Assembly: GCA_964462635.1 (NCBI GenBank)
Contig: CAYWYJ010000014.1
Location: 1 to 45,518, forward strand
DNA length: 45,518 bases
Reading direction: 5' to 3'
Origin: JBFMAI01 sp964462635
Lineage (GTDB): Bacteria > Planctomycetota > Phycisphaerae > UBA1845 > Fen-1342
Shown here: piece after piece, positions 41,801 to 45,518 of the stretch
How the letters are laid out: each line of letters starts with the position of its first letter
Numbering within the stretch: position 1 is the stretch's first letter
Translations under genes and position numbers: made by a program
Notes under the pieces: generated by a model
What the model was told of the DNA's origin: nothing
What the model saw: only the letters and a program-made list of their open reading frames with translations
Database searches by the model: none

Positions 41801-44119
41801 GGACTGCCCTATCTGACGCTGCACCGGGCGGCGCCGACGCTCTCCGGCGGCGAGGCCCAACGCATCCGTCTGGCCAGCCAGATCGGCAGCGGGCTGTCGG
41901 GCGTGCTCTACGTGCTCGATGAGCCGACGATTGGCATGCACCCGCGCGACACGCAACGCCTGGTCGCCGCCCTGTTGAAGCTGCGCGACCTGGGCAACAC
42001 ACTGCTGGTCGTTGAGCACGACCGCGAGGTGATCCGGCACGCCGACCGGTTGCTCGACTTCGGGCCGCGGGCGGGCCACGCGGGCGGGCGCGTGGTGGCG
42101 CAGGGCACGCCGGCGGAACTCGTCGGCGGGGACGCGGGGACGGGCGGACGTGGGAACGTGGGAACGTGGGAACGTGGGAACGCAGCGGCCGGCGCCGCGC
42201 CGGTCGTGAATCCGAACCGCGACCGTCAGGGAGCGGCCCGGGCGGCGGAGGTCGTTGACGCGCCGCTGGCCCAACCCTCCCCCAACCCCTCCCTGGAAAG
42301 GAGGGGGGTAGAGGACACACCAACCGAGGAATCGCTCACGCGCGCGTACCTGTCCGGCGCCGCGGCCATTCCGGTCCCGCGCAACCGTCGTCCGGTGCCG
42401 GGCGATGCGGGCTGGCTGGTCGTCCGCGGGGCGCGGCAGCACAACCTCAAGAACATCGACGGGCCGATCCCGCTGGGGCGGTTCGTGTGCGTCACCGGCG
42501 TATCAGGCTCGGGCAAGAGCTCACTGGTCAACGACATCCTCTGGCCGGCCCTGGCCAACCGGCTGCACCGCGCCAACCTCAGCGTCGGCGAACACGACAC
42601 CATCGAGTTCGATGGCCGCGTGGACAAGATCATCAACGTGGACCAGTCCCCCATCGGCAGCACGCCCGCCAGCAATCCCGCGACCTACACCGGCGCGTTC
42701 GACAGCATCCGCGAGCTGTTCGCCCGACTGCCCGAGTCCAAGATGCGCGGGTACAACGCCAACCGCTTCAGCTTCAACCGCCCGGGCGGCCGGTGCGAGG
42801 CGTGCGAGGGCCAGGGGCAACGCCGGATCGAGATGCACTTCATGGCCGACGTGTGGGTGGAGTGCGAGACGTGCCGCGGCCGGCGGTACAACCCCGAGAC
42901 CCTCGAGGTCCGCTTCAAAGGGCAGACCATCGCCGACGTGCTGGACTTGCGGGTCGTTGACGCCCTGCGGCTGTTTGAGAACGTGCCGCGGATTCGGCGG
43001 ATGCTCCAGACGCTCGTGGACGTCGGGCTCGACTACGTGCAGCTCGGGCAACCGGCCCCGACGCTGTCGGGCGGCGAGGCGCAGCGGGTCAAGCTGGCGG
43101 CCGAGCTGGGTCAGCCGGACACGGGGCAGACGTTCTACATCCTGGACGAGCCGACCACCGGGCTGCACTTTGACGACATCCGCAAGCTGCTGGCCGTCAT
43201 TCACCGCCTCGTCGATCTGGGCAACACCGTCCTGGTCGTCGAGCACAACCTCGATGTCATCAAGTGTGCCGACTGGATCATCGACCTGGGGCCGGAGGCG
43301 GGCGAGGAGGGCGGGAGAATCGTCGCGCTGGGGACGCCGGAGGAAGTGGTCAATGAAAAAGGAAGAATGAAAAATGAAGAAAAAGGGGCGCGTCGCGCGC
43401 GGCGATCATCGACCCAGAGGGACCATTTTTCATTTTGCATTCTTCCTTCTTCATTCGCCGGTCACACCGCCGCCGCCTTGAGGCCCGTCCTCGCCGCCGG
43501 GCCCTACGAAGAGCGGCCGCGCTTCGATCCCCGCGCCCACGCGGCACAGCAGCTTGACGCCGCCCGCGGCGACTTCGGCGACGTGGGCAAAGACGTGCGC
43601 ATGCCCTGGCAGATCGACGGCCGCAAGTGGCACCTGGAGCAACGCCGCAGCCGCGAGGACGAGCCCCGGCGGTGGGAGCCGGCGGCGCTGGAGTACGTGC
43701 TCGAGCTCGTGCAGAGAATGGGGGAAGCGCTGCGCCCGCGCGGGGCCGCCACCGCCTTCGAGCCGACGAACTGGAACAGCCGGGCCAGCGTCGAGATCAC
43801 CGCGCCGGGTGCCGACACGTGGTTCCTGCACGCCCTCACCGGCGGCGAGTGGCTCCTGGAACTATACTTCCAAGTCCCGCGCGATACGTTCAAGTGGCAC
43901 GAGCTGGACGCGCAGCTCGGCCTGAAGACCCTCGACGAGCGGGACGACCTCGAGACCTACGGCGACTGGGCCCGCGTGGATGTGCGGCCCCGCCGCGGCG
44001 GCCTGGACGCGGTCGTGGTGTATGTCCACGACAAGCAGGAAATCGATACTCCCGGCTTTCGGCGGTTCATCAAGGAGGCCGTGAAAGCGTACCTGGAAGG
44101 AGTGAGCAGCGCGGACTGA
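38810..44119 (+). CDS. uvrA: Giant UvrA: three ABC modules, repeat-derived inserts and C-terminal extra domain
   Basis: A 1769-residue protein against about 940 for normal UvrA. Module A (about 40-376) is a complete copy of the UvrA C-terminal ABC half: Walker A GVSGSGKSS at 67, zinc Cys171/174/194/197, signature LSGGEAQ at 261, Walker B LYVLDEPTTGLHF near 284. Modules B and C form a full UvrA: Walker A at 444, zinc-insertion domain CTRCGTSFEELGP, signature at 1011; then Walker A at 1230 and signature at 1419. Residues about 1565-1769 are an extra domain of unknown function. Four stretches (about 377-414, 660-736, 1108-1174, 1514-1551) are translated dispersed repeats between or within domains. 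UvrA finds DNA damage for excision repair. The frame is uninterrupted throughout. Confidence 0.88.
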   Translation: MPGPVARSQRRKPVPASGQAEPMPRAADTRRAPDGRVPWLTVRGAAHNNLKNIDVSFPLGRFTCVTGVSGSGKSSLVNDILYRALARQLNRATSLEPGRHKRIDGLEHLDKVIAIDQSPIGRTPRSNPATYIKVFDEIRTLFAKLPDAKLRGYKPGRFSFNVPTARGGGRCEACEGHGANKIEMDFLADVWVTCPVCDGRRFSQPTLQIHYKGRSIADVLRVEVGDALALFENVPRIRGMLRTLHDVGLDYIQLGQSSTTLSGGEAQRIKLARELVKKETGRTLYVLDEPTTGLHFDDIRKLLAVLHGFVDAGNTVVVIEHNLDVVKTADWVIDLGPEGGEGGGRIVAEGTPEEVAACAASHTGAALREVLALCRSDACSDKCKVQSEQSGAAESTPAQKASHSAFAIRRSSFADEVRVVGARQHNLKDLTVSFPRGRMTVCTGVSGSGKTSFAIDTVFAEGYRRYVESLSAYARQFLGQLAKPRVDHVEGLSPAICIEQRAAGKSPRSTVGTVTEVYDYMRVLWARLGTRYCPRCQVPIGTQTADEIVARILALPPGSPIILLAPIGLQDGENYATLFNRLRRSGYLRVRVDGEVRPAAEATTLDPRQKHRVEVVIDRTVVRPTARARLAEGVEHALALGNGVMTLLVEEVETVEGENPWEGEAPAEPMPAGEGEAPAEPALDPNRDRQGAARSAQIVHTPVARPSPNPSSPQRVARGDLEGRGVGDAPPRVTRTPAREMLFSAKLVCTRCGTSFEELGPNHFSFNSQLGWCDTCEGLGVQRGAPAAAIIARPNRTLFDGALDGWYRIEKRSPLGRLLVALCEHLGVKPDTPLSEWTAAQRQALLYGTAGTGGSDSSQIGRAGAVRGAGKRHERRNAGRDGWIDGSAAFDGVRFQWRGLFPAIDQATRNSWTFRYKLRNIITDIPCVTCRGGRLRPDAAAVRLGHVTGRTIVEVCDLPLAQAAAFFANLSLDEREHRIAGELLKEIQNRLQFLIDVGLPYLTLHRAAPTLSGGEAQRIRLASQIGSGLSGVLYVLDEPTIGMHPRDTQRLVAALLKLRDLGNTLLVVEHDREVIRHADRLLDFGPRAGHAGGRVVAQGTPAELVGGDAGTGGRGNVGTWERGNAAAGAAPVVNPNRDRQGAARAAEVVDAPLAQPSPNPSLERRGVEDTPTEESLTRAYLSGAAAIPVPRNRRPVPGDAGWLVVRGARQHNLKNIDGPIPLGRFVCVTGVSGSGKSSLVNDILWPALANRLHRANLSVGEHDTIEFDGRVDKIINVDQSPIGSTPASNPATYTGAFDSIRELFARLPESKMRGYNANRFSFNRPGGRCEACEGQGQRRIEMHFMADVWVECETCRGRRYNPETLEVRFKGQTIADVLDLRVVDALRLFENVPRIRRMLQTLVDVGLDYVQLGQPAPTLSGGEAQRVKLAAELGQPDTGQTFYILDEPTTGLHFDDIRKLLAVIHRLVDLGNTVLVVEHNLDVIKCADWIIDLGPEAGEEGGRIVALGTPEEVVNEKGRMKNEEKGARRARRSSTQRDHFSFCILPSSFAGHTAAALRPVLAAGPYEERPRFDPRAHAAQQLDAARGDFGDVGKDVRMPWQIDGRKWHLEQRRSREDEPRRWEPAALEYVLELVQRMGEALRPRGAATAFEPTNWNSRASVEITAPGADTWFLHALTGGEWLLELYFQVPRDTFKWHELDAQLGLKTLDERDDLETYGDWARVDVRPRRGGLDAVVVYVHDKQEIDTPGFRRFIKEAVKAYLEGVSSAD
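39946..40049 (+). repeat. uvrA insert 1: two AT-richer repeat motifs
   Basis: A left motif of tandem AAGTGC/AAAGTG units (39946-39976) and a right motif of CATTCG/ATTCGCC units (40016-40049). Both are simple-motif sequences unlike the surrounding codon usage, and lie in the linker between ABC modules A and B. The frame is kept open. Confidence 0.6.
40791..40852 (+). repeat. uvrA insert 2a: two direct copies of the GAGGGCGAGGCTCCCGCC half-palindrome
   Basis: Copies at 40791-40816 and 40827-40852 are in direct orientation, 36 bases apart, so they are in frame and translate to the same EGEAPAEP peptide. They belong to the family of palindromes found between genes at 15203, 26085 and 45498. Confidence 0.8.
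40863..40989 (+). repeat. uvrA insert 2b: composite repeat with nested 27-nt hairpin
   Basis: CGAACCGCGACCGTCAGGGA leads, followed by a diverged middle, then CCCTCCCCCAACCCCTCC (ending 40942) and a closing GGAAGGGAGGGG arm. Alignment with insert 3 (42211-42308) shows a 27-base interruption at 40943-40969 with TCGCCAC...GTGGCGA ends. Confidence 0.8.
42148..42182 (+). repeat. uvrA insert 3a: tandem 8-bp repeat (ACGTGGGA x4.4)
   Basis: Four complete ACGTGGGA units plus ACG. Because eight is not a multiple of three, the units are read in different frames (GRGNVGTWERGN), and loss or gain of one unit would shift the uvrA reading frame. Confidence 0.9.
42211..42308 (+). repeat. uvrA insert 3b: second copy of the composite repeat
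   Basis: It starts with the same CCGAACCGCGACCGTCAGGG followed by AGCGGCCCG, a partly matching middle (CGTT.ACGCGCCG.TG.CC), then ACCCTCCCCCAACCCCTCC and a GGAAAGGAGGGG arm that can pair with it. It lies in the loop before SLTRAYLSG, between modules B and C. Confidence 0.8.
43351..43458 (+). repeat. uvrA insert 4: AT-rich inverted repeat
   Basis: The left arm 43352-43384 (AATGAAAAAGGAAGAATGAA...) and right arm 43422-43458 are inverted near-copies of about 30 bases around a 38-base GC-rich centre. It is strikingly AT-rich for this genome and translated in frame (NEKGRMKNEEKG ... FSFCILPSSFA). It lies between GTPEEVV and the HTAAALRPVL end of module C. Confidence 0.85.
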
Positions 44120-44159
44120 GCGGCACACCCCGCCCAGCGCCGCGACGCGGATTGCCACC

Positions 44160-45467
44160 GTGGCATTTGATGTGACCGGTTACCTGGGAACTCTCGTTGG
44201 GCAGGTGGGTTTGGTGCGCGCGCTCCGCTCACGCAACTACCGCCTGTTCTTCGCCGGCCAGGGCGTCTCGCTGATCGGCACCTGGATGCAGATGGTGGCG
44301 GTGGGTTGGCTGGTTTACCGCCTGACCAACTCGACCGTGCTGCTCGGCCTGACGGGGTTCGCCGGTCAGATACCGGTGCTGCTGTTGGCCCCCCTGGGTG
44401 GGGTGGTGGCGGACCAATGGCCGCTGCGGCGCCTGCTGGTGATTACGCAGACCTTGTCCCTGGTCCAGGCGCTCCTCTTGGCCGGGCTGACGCTTTCGGG
44501 GACCGTCAGCCCCGCCGCCATCATTGCGCTGAGCGCTTTCCTGGGAATCGTCAACGCGCTGGACATGCCCGTGCGGCAGGCCTTTGTGGTCGAGCTGTTG
44601 GCCGACCCGGCCGACCTGGGCAACGCCATCGCGCTGAATTCGCTGCTGGTCAACGGCGCCCGGCTGGTGGGGCCGGCGCTGGCGGGCGTGCTGATCGCGG
44701 CCTTGGGCGAGGGGCTATGTTTCCTGCTGAATGGAATCAGCTACATCGCGGTCATCGCGGCCCTGCTCGCCATGCGCGTCCCCGCGCGGCCGGCGCGCGG
44801 GGCGATCCGCCCGATCGTGGCCGAACTGGCCGAGGGTTTTCGCTACGCGCTCGGGTTCCCGCCCATCCGCGACGTGCTCGGACTCCTCGCGGTGTCCAGC
44901 CTGATGGGGATGTCCTACGCCACCATCATGCCGGCCTTCGTGCGCGACGTGCTGCACGGCGACTCGCGTGTGTACGGGTTGCTGCTGGGTACCACCGGAC
45001 TGGGGGCCCTGGTGGGCGGCACGCTGCTGGCCGCGCGCCGTAGCGCCCGCGGCCTCGGCCGGACCATCGCGGCGGGGGCGATGCTCTTCGGCGGCGGGCT
45101 GTGCATCGTGGCCGTGTTTCGCACGATCAGCCTGGCCGCGGTGCTTCTGCCCATCGTGGGGCTGGGCATGATGCTGCAAATCGTCGCCAGCAACACGGTC
45201 CTGCAAATGCTCGTCGATGACGACAAACGCGGCCGGGTGATGAGTCTGTATGCGATGGCGTTTCTGGGTATGACCCCGTTCGGGAGCCTGTTGGTCGGCG
45301 GCCTGGCGCACTCACTCGGGACGCCGCTCGCGCTTCAGATCGGCGGCGTGTGCTGCCTGCTGGGGGGCTTGGTGTTTGCCAGCCGGCTGCGCGCACTGCG
45401 GCCGTTGGCCCGGGCGATCTACCTGCGCAAGGGTCTCATTACCCCGGACGAGGTGCGGGCGGACTAA
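44160..45467 (+). CDS. MFS transporter (MFS_3 / EntS-like exporter family)
   Basis: A 435-residue major facilitator with about twelve membrane helices. LRSRNYRLFFAGQGVSLIGT then WMQMVAVGWLVYRLT, and the inter-helix loop GGVVADQWPLRRLL, fit the MFS_3 (transmembrane secretion effector) family that includes enterobactin and drug exporters. ALDMPVRQAFVVELL and LLVNGARLVGPALAGVL are further family motifs. The substrate is unknown. The start GTG 44160 has no good Shine-Dalgarno; GTG 44172 is an alternative. It lies 40 bases after uvrA and may be read from the same transcript. Confidence 0.85.
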   Translation: MAFDVTGYLGTLVGQVGLVRALRSRNYRLFFAGQGVSLIGTWMQMVAVGWLVYRLTNSTVLLGLTGFAGQIPVLLLAPLGGVVADQWPLRRLLVITQTLSLVQALLLAGLTLSGTVSPAAIIALSAFLGIVNALDMPVRQAFVVELLADPADLGNAIALNSLLVNGARLVGPALAGVLIAALGEGLCFLLNGISYIAVIAALLAMRVPARPARGAIRPIVAELAEGFRYALGFPPIRDVLGLLAVSSLMGMSYATIMPAFVRDVLHGDSRVYGLLLGTTGLGALVGGTLLAARRSARGLGRTIAAGAMLFGGGLCIVAVFRTISLAAVLLPIVGLGMMLQIVASNTVLQMLVDDDKRGRVMSLYAMAFLGMTPFGSLLVGGLAHSLGTPLALQIGGVCCLLGGLVFASRLRALRPLARAIYLRKGLITPDEVRAD

Positions 45468-45497
45468 ATAGGTATTCAGGATCATGGGGCGCCAACC

Positions 45498-45518
45498 GGG
45501 AGGGCGAGGCTGTCTCCT
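45498..45518 (+). repeat. GAGGGCGAGGCT palindrome-family repeat, cut by window end
   Basis: GGGAGGGCGAGGCT begins 30 bases after the MFS stop codon and runs to the window edge, with a diverged continuation (GTCTCCT). It is another intergenic member of the palindrome family. Confidence 0.65.

Noticed and set aside
42148..42182. Short tandem repeat considered as a CRISPR remnant
   Set aside because: Units are 8 bases without spacers and there are no cas genes in the window.
38810..44119. Giant uvrA considered as two genes joined by a sequencing error
   Set aside because: The frame is continuous with intact motifs in each module. Single-gene UvrA proteins with an extra ABC module are known in this group, so no frameshift needs to be assumed.

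Overview
The window reads as a GC-rich chromosomal segment of a planctomycete, most likely of or near the class Phycisphaerae. This is inferred from several things: a secreted protein ending in dockerin-like calcium repeats (DLNCDGVISFGDINPF) after Cys-rich GACC repeats, a 62-residue histone H1/Hc1-like protein, an over-long UvrA with three ABC modules, and many short dispersed repeats. A 10-base run of N at 15288-15297 shows that this is a scaffolded draft assembly. I found no tRNA, rRNA, CRISPR array, phage genes or transposase.

Layout. 1-6428 (+): the end of an unknown gene, then three membrane proteins (GT39-like, flippase-like, TMTC-like) and a translationally coupled MEMO-family protein (AmmeMemoRadiSam B). 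6603-8872 (-): an operon of three PilZ/YcgR-like proteins ending in a canonical terminator. 9349-11638: PEGA lipoprotein, NarL-type regulator and family-4 uracil-DNA glycosylase. 11683-14190 (+): secreted metallophosphoesterase-like protein and a family-2 glycosyltransferase. 14261-18239 (-): succinate dehydrogenase sdhC-sdhA-sdhB, with a repeat-built element between sdhA and sdhB. 18470-21248: REC-CheX protein, pseudopilin and HD-GYP phosphodiesterase. 21510-25131: UDP-glucuronate decarboxylase-like enzyme, UDP-glucose dehydrogenase and the AmmeMemoRadiSam radical SAM enzyme. 25217-30981: SPOR lipoprotein, 52-aa lipoprotein, HD hydrolase, a coupled sigma/anti-sigma/secreted coiled-coil operon, and a second nucleotide-sugar dehydrogenase. 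31368-34349 (-): Hc1-like protein, FabZ-like dehydratase, short UvrC-like protein and APS kinase. 34350-37136: an 800-bp gene-free stretch with an orphan terminator, then a histidine kinase and a convergent response regulator. 37374-45467 (+): dockerin-like protein, giant UvrA and an MFS transporter.

Themes. (i) Cell-surface polysaccharide: membrane glycosyltransferases, UDP-sugar dehydrogenases and a UXS-type decarboxylase, together able to turn UDP-glucose into UDP-glucuronate and UDP-xylose. (ii) Cyclic-di-GMP and two-component signalling: three PilZ proteins, HD-GYP, REC-CheX, NarL-like and histidine kinase genes. (iii) DNA repair: UDG, UvrA and a UvrC-like protein. (iv) Two of the three AmmeMemoRadiSam components.

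The most unusual signal is a set of short palindromic or inverted repeat families. They occupy intergenic spaces, separate sdhA from sdhB, form the SdhC tail, and sit in frame at four places in the 1769-codon uvrA. There two diverged copies of one composite repeat occur, and one copy carries a nested 27-nt hairpin whose core recurs 26 kb away. A tandem 8-bp repeat in the same uvrA could shift the reading frame by slippage.
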